A stretch of DNA of 6,910 nucleotides from Bacteroidales bacterium. GTDB taxonomy: Bacteria > Bacteroidota > Bacteroidia > Bacteroidales > JAOZVK01. The stretch lies in NCBI GenBank assembly GCA_029938185.1, contig JAOZVK010000312.1, forward strand, positions 1 to 6,910, given 5' to 3'. Shown in pieces: positions 1 through 5,718 of this stretch. The position numbers were made by a program, and so were the translations under genes. How positions within the stretch are numbered: position 1 is the stretch's first letter; each line of letters opens with the position of its first letter. The notes under the pieces were generated by a model. It was not told the origin of the DNA. It saw only the letters and a list, made by a program, of their open reading frames with translations, and did no database searches.

Positions 1-78
1 GATTTTTATCCTGTTACGAAATACCTGATAAACAAGACTGTCCAACTTCTGACGGTTAGCATTAATTTCCAGTATCTT
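1..78 (-). pseudogene. Coding remnant resembling the C-terminal tail of a type IIG/Eco57I-like restriction-modification protein
   Basis: Read on the minus strand from 78 to the window edge, 26 codons stay open and give a peptide containing INANRQKLDSLVYQVF. The pattern 'xxKLDxLVYxLY', usually followed by a glycine/leucine-rich turn and EEI, recurs near the C-terminus of large type IIG (Eco57I-like) restriction-modification proteins. Here the tail after VYQ reads VFRNRIKI, so the usual turn is missing or shifted. An in-frame TGA at 79-81 closes the frame on the 5' side, and the DNA beyond it is intergenic repeat material, so no intact gene starts here. It may be a remnant left by deletion or repeat insertion. 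The match is short and from memory; a chance open frame remains possible. Confidence 0.25.
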
Positions 79-100
79 TCATATTGCTTTACACTTTTTA

Positions 101-120
101 ACCGCAAAGTTCTGCAAAGA
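101..120. repeat. GCAAAG 10-bp tandem repeat remnant
   Basis: ACCGCAAAGTTCTGCAAAGA contains two GCAAAG words with a 10-base period. Repeats of this 'CGCAAAG' type are scattered in intergenic DNA of many environmental Bacteroidota genomes (recollection). The copy here is short and degenerate. Confidence 0.35.
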
Positions 121-152
121 TCCACTTTGGGAACTTGTTTATACTTTAAATG

Positions 153-187
153 GTACAATTATACAATGATATAATGATACAATACTT
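153..187. repeat. Imprecise tandem ACAAT/GATA repeat
   Basis: The words TACAAT, ATACAATGAT, ATAATGAT and ACAATA follow each other with a period of roughly 8-10 bases. The array is low in complexity and looks like slipped-strand intergenic DNA rather than a regulatory operator array. Confidence 0.4.
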
Positions 188-256
188 TGATTAATAATTG
201 ATAACAGTTTGTAAATGTTAAAACTATAAACGTTTAGAGTATATGCACAAATTTTA

Positions 257-291
257 TTGAGATAATAAAATGCAAACAAAATGTAAATTTG
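257..291 (+). promoter_or_regulatory. Candidate Bacteroidota-type promoter for the ketosynthase gene
   Basis: TAAATTTG at 284-291 fits the Bacteroidota -7 consensus TAnnTTTG, and a TTG at 257-259 could serve as the -33 element. The 24-base gap is longer than the usual 19-21, so the upstream half is weak. Transcription would begin near 298, leaving a leader of about 38 nt before the ATG at 336. In such AT-rich DNA a chance match is possible. Confidence 0.3.
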
Positions 292-335
292 AAGTTATTT
301 TTAATTTGCTTTAGGTTTTTAAATTTTAAATTAGA

Positions 336-1409
336 ATGTATACAAATACAGTAATTACTGGTTCGGGAAGTTATATTCCAGACCAAAAGATAAAAAATAG
401 CGATTTTAGAAATCACACTTTTTATAATGAGAAACATCAAATATTAGATTTACCATGTGAAATTATAGAAAAAAAGTTTCACGATATTACTGGAATTAGA
501 GAAAGACGATACGCTAATGATGATTTAAAAGCCTCGGATATTGCAGCAAAAGCTGCTGAAAAAGCAATTAAAGATGCAGGTATTGATCCTGAAACTATTG
601 ACCAAATTATTTTAGCTCACAATTTTGGCGATATTAATAAAAATTCAATACAAACTGATATTTTACCAGGACTTGCTGCAAGAGTAAAACATATATTACA
701 AATAAAAAACCCAGCATGTATTGCATTTGACATATTATTTGGTTGTCCTGGTTGGATACAAGGTGTTATTAACGCTCATGCTTTTATTAAAGCGGGTATT
801 GCTAAACGATTTTTAGTTATAGGTGCAGAAACACTATCAAGAGTTGTTGATAAATATGACAGAGACTCAATGATATATGCTGATGGTGCCGGTGCTGTTA
901 TTATCGAGGCGAAAGAAAGTAATACAAAAATGGGTGTACTTTCATTTGCAATGCAAACTCATACTAAAGACGAAGCATATTATTTATTTTATGGAAAATC
1001 TAACAACCCTAGTTCAGACCAGAATGTTAAATATATTAAAATGCACGGTAGAAAAATATATGAATTTGCTCTTAAAAATGTACCTCAAGCAATGAAAATT
1101 GCAGTAGATGAATCTAATATAAATATCAATGATATAAAAAAAATATTAATCCATCAGGCAAACGAAAAAATGGATGAAGCTATTGTAAAACGTTTCTATA
1201 GATTATATAAACAAAATACTATTCCCAAAAAGGTTATGCCGATGAGTATTAGGACGTTTGGTAATAGCTCCGTTGCAAGTATACCTACCTTATTTGATAT
1301 AATGAAAAAAGGTGAGTTCGAAAACCATTATATTAACAAAAATGACATTCTGCTTTTTGCTTCAGTAGGCGCAGGCATGCATATCAACTCTTTTGTATAT
1401 AAATATTGA
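336..1409 (+). CDS. FabH-like beta-ketoacyl-ACP synthase III (KAS III family), long Bacteroidota form
   Basis: A 357-residue thiolase-fold condensing enzyme. KAS III enzymes in the cytoplasm join an acyl-CoA starter to malonyl-ACP to begin fatty-acid or related acyl chain synthesis. The Cys-His-Asn triad is intact: Cys137 in FGCPGW, His273 in IHQAN, Asn310 in FGNSSVASIP. Other family marks are TGIRERR (52-58), YADGAGAV before residue 190, and a C-terminal FASVGAGM. It is about 40 residues longer than E. coli FabH, with extra sequence around residues 23-48 and 98-120; this long form is a familiar Bacteroidota paralogue. FGCPGW replaces the usual AACSGF around the cysteine, so the acyl pocket may differ. 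The start at 336 places the VITGSGSYIP strand at the N-terminus, as expected. No strong ribosome-binding site is seen. The gene stands alone; its substrate cannot be fixed from sequence. Confidence 0.93.
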   Translation: MYTNTVITGSGSYIPDQKIKNSDFRNHTFYNEKHQILDLPCEIIEKKFHDITGIRERRYANDDLKASDIAAKAAEKAIKDAGIDPETIDQIILAHNFGDINKNSIQTDILPGLAARVKHILQIKNPACIAFDILFGCPGWIQGVINAHAFIKAGIAKRFLVIGAETLSRVVDKYDRDSMIYADGAGAVIIEAKESNTKMGVLSFAMQTHTKDEAYYLFYGKSNNPSSDQNVKYIKMHGRKIYEFALKNVPQAMKIAVDESNININDIKKILIHQANEKMDEAIVKRFYRLYKQNTIPKKVMPMSIRTFGNSSVASIPTLFDIMKKGEFENHYINKNDILLFASVGAGMHINSFVYKY

Positions 1410-1413
1410 TTTT

Positions 1414-1471
1414 AAGGTCTTCTCGACCTATTTAATGTTGCTTACGCATTCTTACAAACAGTTGTCATATA
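1414..1471 (+). repeat. Left arm of the inverted repeat flanking the AIPR gene
   Basis: Starting 4 nt after the ketosynthase stop codon, this 58-base arm begins AAGGTCTTCTCGACCTATTT and ends at TGTCATATA. Compared with the reverse complement of 3495-3550, 50 of 56 aligned bases are identical, with six substitutions and one extra 2-base TC inside the hairpin loop. Identity stops at 1471, so the repeat is bounded and is not an extended duplication. The arm contains the hairpin at 1415-1429. Confidence 0.85.
1415..1429 (+). terminator. Short hairpin after the ketosynthase gene, possible terminator
   Basis: AGGTC-TTCTC-GACCT forms a perfect 5-bp stem with a 5-nt loop, six bases after the stop codon, and is followed by TATTTAAT. 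Position suits a 3'-end terminator for the ketosynthase, but the stem is short and the T-run weak. It also belongs to the repeat family described at 3202-3311, so it may be a repeat with secondary terminator activity. Confidence 0.4.
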
Positions 1472-1475
1472 ACTG
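1459..1475 (+). repeat. Small hairpin at the inner end of the left arm
   Basis: CAGTT-GTCATAT-AACTG gives a 5-bp stem with a 7-nt loop, ending 13 nt before the AIPR start codon. The equivalent stretch in the right arm keeps the loop word TCATAT but does not pair perfectly. A role in the leader of the AIPR transcript is possible but not shown. Confidence 0.35.
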
Positions 1476-1488
1476 AAGCATTAAAATT

Positions 1489-3171
1489 ATGGATATAAAT
1501 AAACACATTATTGACCAAAGAATACGAAAAATCCTTTCGGACAAACCCGAATGGTTCGATGAAATTAATGACAAAAGACAACAACTTTCAAAATCATTTC
1601 TAATTCTTAGTATTGCATCAGCACTCGAAATGGATATTTCAGAAGCATACAGTTGCGTTACAGAAGGTGGTGGTGATGCAGGAATTGACGGACTTTATAT
1701 TGGAGATACAGCTGATTTTGAATTTACGGTTGTCTTATTTCAAAGCAAATATCATTTTAACTTAGAAAAAGAATACAACTTTCCTGACAATGCTATTCTT
1801 AGAGTTGTTAATTCAATAGGTGTATTATTTAATCCTAAAAAGGATATTGATTTAAACCCACTTATTAAGCCAAAAATTGAGGAAATAAGGTCATTAATTA
1901 TGGACGGATACATTCCAACTGTAAAATGTATATTACTAAATAACGGAAAAAAATGGCAAACTGAAGGAAATCAACACATAAAAAATGCAGATTTTCCAAA
2001 AAATCAAGTTTCATTTTCCCATTTTAACCATGAAGACATCGCAAGGCAATTGCAATCAACAAAACCAATAAACGACTCTGTGTTATTATCGGGAAAATCT
2101 GTTATTGAAAATTTTGATTTCAAGCGAGTTCTTGTTGGAAAAGTTAGTGTTTCGGAAATAGGAAAATTAATGCAAAGATATGGAGACGCTTTACTTGAAA
2201 AAAATATTAGAAAATTTCTTGGTGTTAATAAAAATAGAGTAAACCAAAATATACAGGAAACTCTTTTAGATAATCATAAAAGGAAAAATTTTTATTTTTT
2301 CAACAATGGTATCACTATGCTTTGTAGTAAGTTTTCACACAATGCTTTACAAAATGAAAATTGGCAATTAAATATTAATGATTTACAAATTATTAATGGT
2401 GGACAAACATCAAAAACAATTTTTCATGTCATTGAAGATAATCCTAATATTGATTTCTCAAATACAACAGTTTTATTAAGACTATATGAAGTTTCAGCAG
2501 ATGACGATGCTTCAAACACATTAACTACAGACATAACTATTGCAACAAATAGTCAAACTCCAGTAGATTTACGTGATTTGCGAGCAAATGACAGTAAACA
2601 GCAAAATTTGGGAATTGCAGTAAGACAACTTGAATATGAGTATATTACAAAAAAAGGGACAGGCAGTTCTTTATCTAGTTCAAAAACAATTCCTTCATCA
2701 GTAGCAGCAGAAGCAATTTTCACTACATGGAAAATAAAACCACAACTGGCAAAATATAAAAAACGAGAATTATTTGGGAAGTTTTATGAAGAAGTATTTG
2801 AGAACATAAATGGCGCACAATTAATAATAGCTGTTCTAATATATAGATATTGTGATAGCAATAGGAAAAAATATGAATTAATACAAAAACATATACATAT
2901 TCCGTATAGCAATTATTTTGTCGCTCTAATTTCATCTCAAATTTTATTGGAAAGTAAGAACATAGCAATAAATCAATTAACTCATATTAATTTTGCCGAT
3001 ATAAACAAATATTGGGAGGTAAATAAAAATGCAATATATAATAAAGCTGTTGATAAAATAGATAAAGCTTTAACAGAATTGTTTCCAAATGGAATTAATG
3101 ATTTAGACCCAAGAAGATTAGCAGCTACATTTAGAAGAGGTGATTTGTTAACAAAATTAAAAATGGACTAA
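1489..3171 (+). CDS. AIPR-family abortive-infection/phage-resistance protein with N-terminal PD-(D/E)XK-like nuclease motif
   Basis: A 560-residue cytoplasmic protein, close to usual AIPR length. Residues about 30-90 carry EGGGDAGIDGLYI (E59, D63, D67) and then FQSKY (Q85-x-K87), the D...QxK arrangement of Mrr-like PD-(D/E)XK nucleases. Residues about 220-380 are the AIPR core: NIRKFLG, then FNNGIT (271-276), IINGGQTS (301-308) and ATNSQTP (352-358). AIPR proteins are named for abortive phage infection, and relatives are often coded beside Z1-type ATPases, methyltransferases or other restriction genes; no such partner is present here, so it would act alone or be an orphan. DNA cleavage on infection is inferred. 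The ATG at 1489 is the first in frame and keeps the full N-terminal helix; upstream Shine-Dalgarno signal is weak. No obvious promoter lies in the 79-nt gap, so the left repeat arm or readthrough from the ketosynthase may drive it. Confidence 0.9.
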   Translation: MDINKHIIDQRIRKILSDKPEWFDEINDKRQQLSKSFLILSIASALEMDISEAYSCVTEGGGDAGIDGLYIGDTADFEFTVVLFQSKYHFNLEKEYNFPDNAILRVVNSIGVLFNPKKDIDLNPLIKPKIEEIRSLIMDGYIPTVKCILLNNGKKWQTEGNQHIKNADFPKNQVSFSHFNHEDIARQLQSTKPINDSVLLSGKSVIENFDFKRVLVGKVSVSEIGKLMQRYGDALLEKNIRKFLGVNKNRVNQNIQETLLDNHKRKNFYFFNNGITMLCSKFSHNALQNENWQLNINDLQIINGGQTSKTIFHVIEDNPNIDFSNTTVLLRLYEVSADDDASNTLTTDITIATNSQTPVDLRDLRANDSKQQNLGIAVRQLEYEYITKKGTGSSLSSSKTIPSSVAAEAIFTTWKIKPQLAKYKKRELFGKFYEEVFENINGAQLIIAVLIYRYCDSNRKKYELIQKHIHIPYSNYFVALISSQILLESKNIAINQLTHINFADINKYWEVNKNAIYNKAVDKIDKALTELFPNGINDLDPRRLAATFRRGDLLTKLKMD

Positions 3172-3201
3172 TTAGTGTGCGTTCATAAAGTCAGCAATTT
3201 T

Positions 3202-3311
3202 ATAGGTCATGCCTAAAGGCATTTCTGTAATTGGCTTGTTATCAACCCACGATTACCATCGTGGGTTACCAATAGGTCATCGCTTTGCGATTTTATACAA
3301 TAACCTACTTA
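3202..3311 (+). repeat. Composite REP-like repeat with three successive hairpins
   Basis: Two units begin with ATAGGTC followed by a hairpin and T-rich tail: the first has ATGCC-TAAA-GGCAT (3209-3222), the second ATCGC-TTT-GCGAT (3279-3291). Between them is a perfect 10-bp stem, AACCCACGAT at 3244-3253 and ATCGTGGGTT at 3258-3267, with loop TACC. The flanks are alike while the stems differ but remain self-complementary, as in REP/BIME families mobilised by REP-associated HUH transposases. The last part, CGATTTTATA to ACCTACTTA (3288-3311), recurs at 6656-6679, and the middle hairpin with its tail recurs at 6873-6905. Confidence 0.75.
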
Positions 3312-3315
3312 AATC

Positions 3316-3361
3316 TGTTATCCGTGTTCATATCATCGCAAAAACTGGAACACAGATAACA
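3316..3361. repeat. GTGTTC/GAACAC stem-loop repeat
   Basis: TGTTATCCGTGTTC at 3316-3329 pairs with GAACACAGATAACA at 3348-3361 in 13 of 14 positions, with an 18-nt loop. It is followed by CTGATT words at 3362-3367 and 3381-3386. Sequences of the type 'AACACAGATAACACTGATT' are a recurrent intergenic repeat in many environmental genomes (recollection). It lies tail-to-tail with the hairpin cluster before it. Confidence 0.6.
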
Positions 3362-3494
3362 CTGATTAGACTGTTTTTCACTGATTTACATTTTTCACCA
3401 AAATTCGTTATAATCAGAAAATGGAATAATCATGTTAAAAATTTAGTAAGTAGTCTAACAATAGTTTTTCGACATTTGTTTTCGTACAATTAAC

Positions 3495-3550
3495 TATATG
3501 ACAGCTATTTGTAATAACGCATAAGCCACATTAAATAGGTCGAAGACCTT
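3495..3550 (-). repeat. Right arm of the inverted repeat flanking the AIPR gene
   Basis: Read on the minus strand this 56-base arm begins AAGGTCTTCGACCTATTTAA one nucleotide beyond the M1 peptidase stop codon, and matches the left arm (1414-1471) at 50 of 56 aligned bases. Read on the plus strand its outer end is ATAGGTC-GAAGACCTT, linking it to the ATAGGTC repeat family at 3202-3311. Confidence 0.85.
3537..3549 (-). terminator. Short hairpin after the M1 peptidase gene, possible terminator
   Basis: AGGTC-TTC-GACCT on the minus strand is a perfect 5-bp stem with a 3-nt loop, starting 2 nt after the M1 stop codon and followed by ATTTAAT. It could help end the M1 transcript. The stem is shared with the left arm and is part of the repeat, so terminator function is inferred from position only. 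Confidence 0.4.
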
Positions 3551-3551
3551 C

Positions 3552-5684
3552 TTATTTGTTCTTTTTGTTTCTGGCTTTACGTCCATCATTATAATATCCT
3601 TCCACAGCTATTACTTTTTCATCTTTTTTAATTATTTTTAATCTAAAATATGAAAGTTCTTTAAATCTAAAAAAAATATCATCAACTGCAATCATTTTCA
3701 TTTTGCTTCCACCCTTACGATAGTAATACAATTCGCCATTATTTAATATAATATTTCTTGCACCATATTTTCCTACATACGATTTCATAGTTTTTTTGCT
3801 AATATTATGCAATGCAGTCCAAACATTATCTTCGCCATATGCATCAGGAGCTAACAAATTATTTAGCAGAACTTCTTTTATATCAGGTTTTTTGATTTCA
3901 AATCTAAAAGTTTTTTTACCATCTTTCCATATACTTGCAGGTTTGCTAAATTTTTTTGTTGAACCATCTTTAAAAATCACTTTGAGATTAATCTGTACAG
4001 GAAAATGCCCTTTCTTTTCAATTATAATTTCGCTAGTTTTCTTTTTTATATTAACTTTCTTAATAGCTAAATCAGCATAGCCTAAATCAAAAAACCAAGG
4101 TTTCCAAAACCAAGCTAAATCTTCTCCAGCAATCTCGTTAAAGGTGAAAAATAAATCATAAGGTGTAGGGTGTTTTCCATTCCAACGTTTTGTATATTCT
4201 TGCAGTCCTTTATTAAATTTTTCGGCACCTATCAATTCATGTAATGTATAAAAGGCAGTAGATGAACGAATATATGCATGGTATCTATAGGCTTGCCCTG
4301 TATTTGTTGAGCTAACCATTAGTGGAATTTCATTTGCAGTTCCAGCAGTAGAATTATATTTGCTTACCAAATCAGCAAATAGTTTATAGTTTTTATCATT
4401 TGTATACTTACCTACTATTTTTTTAGGAAAAAAAGTTATTAAACCTTCATCAACCCATGCATATCTTTGTTCATTGGTTCCAACATAAAAAGGATAGTAT
4501 GAGTGTCCTATTTCATGGGCTGTTAAATTGATTGTTCTATTTCTGTTTCTTGCATCTCCATCGTTTATCATACCTGGAAACTCCATACCTCCACCTCCAT
4601 TAAAAGCAACTAATTGAGGATAAGGGTATGGAATACCAGGTGTTTTATTTGAAAAATAATCAATAGATTTTCTGCTTATATCAGCTACCTCATGAAAATC
4701 TTTTGAGTTTTCTTTATATACAGCATGAACAAGTACTCTTTTGTTTCCTACTTTAACACTAGTTGCGTCCCACAAATACTTATTGCTTAGAGCAAATGCA
4801 AAATCGGGCATATAAGTTGCTTTGAATTTCCAAGTATGTTTTTCAGCTTTTTTGGTAATATCACTTTTTTCTCTATCACCTTTTGCAATCACATGAATAA
4901 TTTCATTGGAAACTGCTGCTTTTTCTATACGTTTAAGATATTTTTTAGTATAAATCTCTTTTGGATTTTGCAGAAGTCCCGACGACCATACAGTGTAAAT
5001 CGAAGGTACTGTAATTTCAACATCAAAGTCACCATAATCATTATAATATTCACAGTTTCCTTTGTGTGGTATTACGTTCCATCCACTAACATCGTCATAA
5101 ACAGATATTTTTGGATACCAATAGGAAATCATAAAATTAGTTTTGTTATACGCTCCCATTCTTATTTTTACAGTTCCAGGTATAACTAAACTCCATTTTA
5201 TTTCAATTTTATTTTTACTTTTTGGTAATATTTTTTCACTCAATCTTACTCGCATCAATGTTGAATTGACATTAACACTTTTTGAATTTACATCTATTTT
5301 TTTTCCGTTTACAATTAATGATTTTATTTTTACGCCATCATGAATATCTACAAAACCTATGTCCCAGTCTCGTGCACTTCCTTTTTTAAATAAATTTTGA
5401 TATAGTTTTATATAGAGTACAGATAAATTATTGGGGCTATTATTTTGAAAATTAATAATCTCCTCGCCAGTTAAAATTCTTGTTTCTGGTGTAAATTCGG
5501 CTTTAATTTTATAATCTGTTTTATTTTGAAAGTAGTTTTTACCAGGCTTACCATCATACGAGCGAGTTCCTTTTTCGTATGCCTTTTTTATGTCTTTTGG
5601 CATATATAAATCTTTTGAATTTTGTGCGTATGCCATACTAAATATTAGTAATAATGTAATGACTGTACTTACTAGTTTTTTCAT
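3552..5684 (-). CDS. Secreted M1-family (gluzincin) metallopeptidase, aminopeptidase N-like
   Basis: A 710-residue zinc peptidase that probably removes N-terminal residues from peptides outside the cytoplasm. Residues 1-20 form a signal peptide: MKK, a hydrophobic core, then AYA before Gln21. There is no lipobox cysteine. The N-terminal beta domain spans about 50-300. The substrate N-terminus-binding motif is GGGGMEFP (363-370, Glu368), the variant common in Bacteroidota M1 enzymes in place of GAMEN. The zinc site is HEIGH (390-394) with the third ligand Glu413 in VDEG, exactly 18 residues after the second His. The last roughly 80 residues (YVGKYGARNI onward) look like the small beta tail seen on other secreted hydrolases of the phylum; no clear type IX secretion tail was recognised. 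The gene begins 34 nt after the chemoreceptor remnant on the same strand; its leader is almost pure A/T. Confidence 0.92.
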   Translation of the reverse strand: MKKLVSTVITLLLIFSMAYAQNSKDLYMPKDIKKAYEKGTRSYDGKPGKNYFQNKTDYKIKAEFTPETRILTGEEIINFQNNSPNNLSVLYIKLYQNLFKKGSARDWDIGFVDIHDGVKIKSLIVNGKKIDVNSKSVNVNSTLMRVRLSEKILPKSKNKIEIKWSLVIPGTVKIRMGAYNKTNFMISYWYPKISVYDDVSGWNVIPHKGNCEYYNDYGDFDVEITVPSIYTVWSSGLLQNPKEIYTKKYLKRIEKAAVSNEIIHVIAKGDREKSDITKKAEKHTWKFKATYMPDFAFALSNKYLWDATSVKVGNKRVLVHAVYKENSKDFHEVADISRKSIDYFSNKTPGIPYPYPQLVAFNGGGGMEFPGMINDGDARNRNRTINLTAHEIGHSYYPFYVGTNEQRYAWVDEGLITFFPKKIVGKYTNDKNYKLFADLVSKYNSTAGTANEIPLMVSSTNTGQAYRYHAYIRSSTAFYTLHELIGAEKFNKGLQEYTKRWNGKHPTPYDLFFTFNEIAGEDLAWFWKPWFFDLGYADLAIKKVNIKKKTSEIIIEKKGHFPVQINLKVIFKDGSTKKFSKPASIWKDGKKTFRFEIKKPDIKEVLLNNLLAPDAYGEDNVWTALHNISKKTMKSYVGKYGARNIILNNGELYYYRKGGSKMKMIAVDDIFFRFKELSYFRLKIIKKDEKVIAVEGYYNDGRKARNKKNK

Positions 5685-5702
5685 ATTTAATTTAATTTAG
5701 AT

Positions 5703-5713
5703 GCTCTTCGAGC
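5703..5713. repeat. Hairpin between the chemoreceptor remnant and the M1 gene
   Basis: GCTC-TTC-GAGC is a 4-bp stem with a TTC loop, followed by TATTTTTAAT. It equals the right-arm hairpin GGTC-TTC-GACC plus TATTTAAT except for one paired change in the stem (G to C and its partner C to G). It lies in the 34-nt gap and could act as an attenuator or weak terminator, or be a small member of the repeat family. Confidence 0.4.
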
Positions 5714-5718
5714 TATTT

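Larger units (their letters stand above)
79..335. other. AT-rich intergenic region with degenerate short repeats
   Basis: No credible gene is seen. The stretch contains a pair of GCAAAG words spaced 10 bp apart (104-109 and 114-119), a run of ACAAT/GATA-like words (153-186), and a TTATCAATT-type word on the minus strand (196-204) that also occurs near 6725-6750. It must also hold the promoter and leader of the ketosynthase gene. A 68-codon minus-strand frame that runs into the ketosynthase from here has low-complexity composition and is not believable. Confidence 0.6.
3172..3494. other. Gene-free stretch filled with hairpin repeats
   Basis: Between the AIPR stop codon and the right inverted-repeat arm lie three hairpins in tandem (3202-3311), a GTGTTC/GAACAC stem-loop (3316-3361) with CTGATT words after it, and about 100 bases of plain AT-rich sequence. 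A 94-codon plus-strand frame from 3209 runs through the repeats and is not a real gene. Confidence 0.75.
1414..3550 (+). mobile_element. Inverted-repeat-bounded cassette carrying an AIPR defence gene
   Basis: The 2,137-bp segment has about 56-bp imperfect inverted repeats at both ends, one complete gene (AIPR family) and a cluster of hairpin repeats between gene and right arm. The outer edges lie 4 nt from the stop codon of the ketosynthase and 1 nt from the stop codon of the convergent M1 peptidase gene, so neither neighbour is broken. No transposase is encoded and no clear target-site duplication is visible next to the arms, so if mobile it is non-autonomous. The alternative is that each arm is the 3'-end repeat of its own upstream gene and the AIPR gene arrived between two pre-existing repeats. 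Calling it mobile is inference; the inverted repeat itself is seen directly. Confidence 0.5.

Noticed and set aside
877..1095. 72-codon frame inside the ketosynthase gene
   Set aside because: Lies entirely within the ketosynthase in another frame and has low-complexity composition; likewise the minus-strand frame at 2723-2968 within the AIPR gene.
3202..3363. CRISPR array
   Set aside because: Hairpins differ in sequence, there are no equal-length spacers and no repeated 25-40-bp unit; no cas genes are in the window.
3209..3493. 94-codon plus-strand open frame beginning MPKGISVIG
   Set aside because: It is translated straight through the hairpin repeats and the GTGTTC/GAACAC stem-loop, has no domain-like composition and no ribosome-binding site; it is repeat-derived.
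1414..3550. Integron gene cassette with attC sites (words like TAACGCATAAGCC in the arm)
   Set aside because: No paired RYYYAAC/GTTRRRY core sites could be found at the expected positions, the two copies are inverted instead of direct, and no integrase is present.
1405..3560. Target-site duplication flanking the inverted repeats
   Set aside because: The bases outside the arms (TTTT on the left, CTTAT on the right) do not form a convincing direct duplication.
4836..5343. Plus-strand frames opposite the M1 gene (also 3796-4080)
   Set aside because: Phe/Ile-rich antisense translations of a clearly real minus-strand gene.
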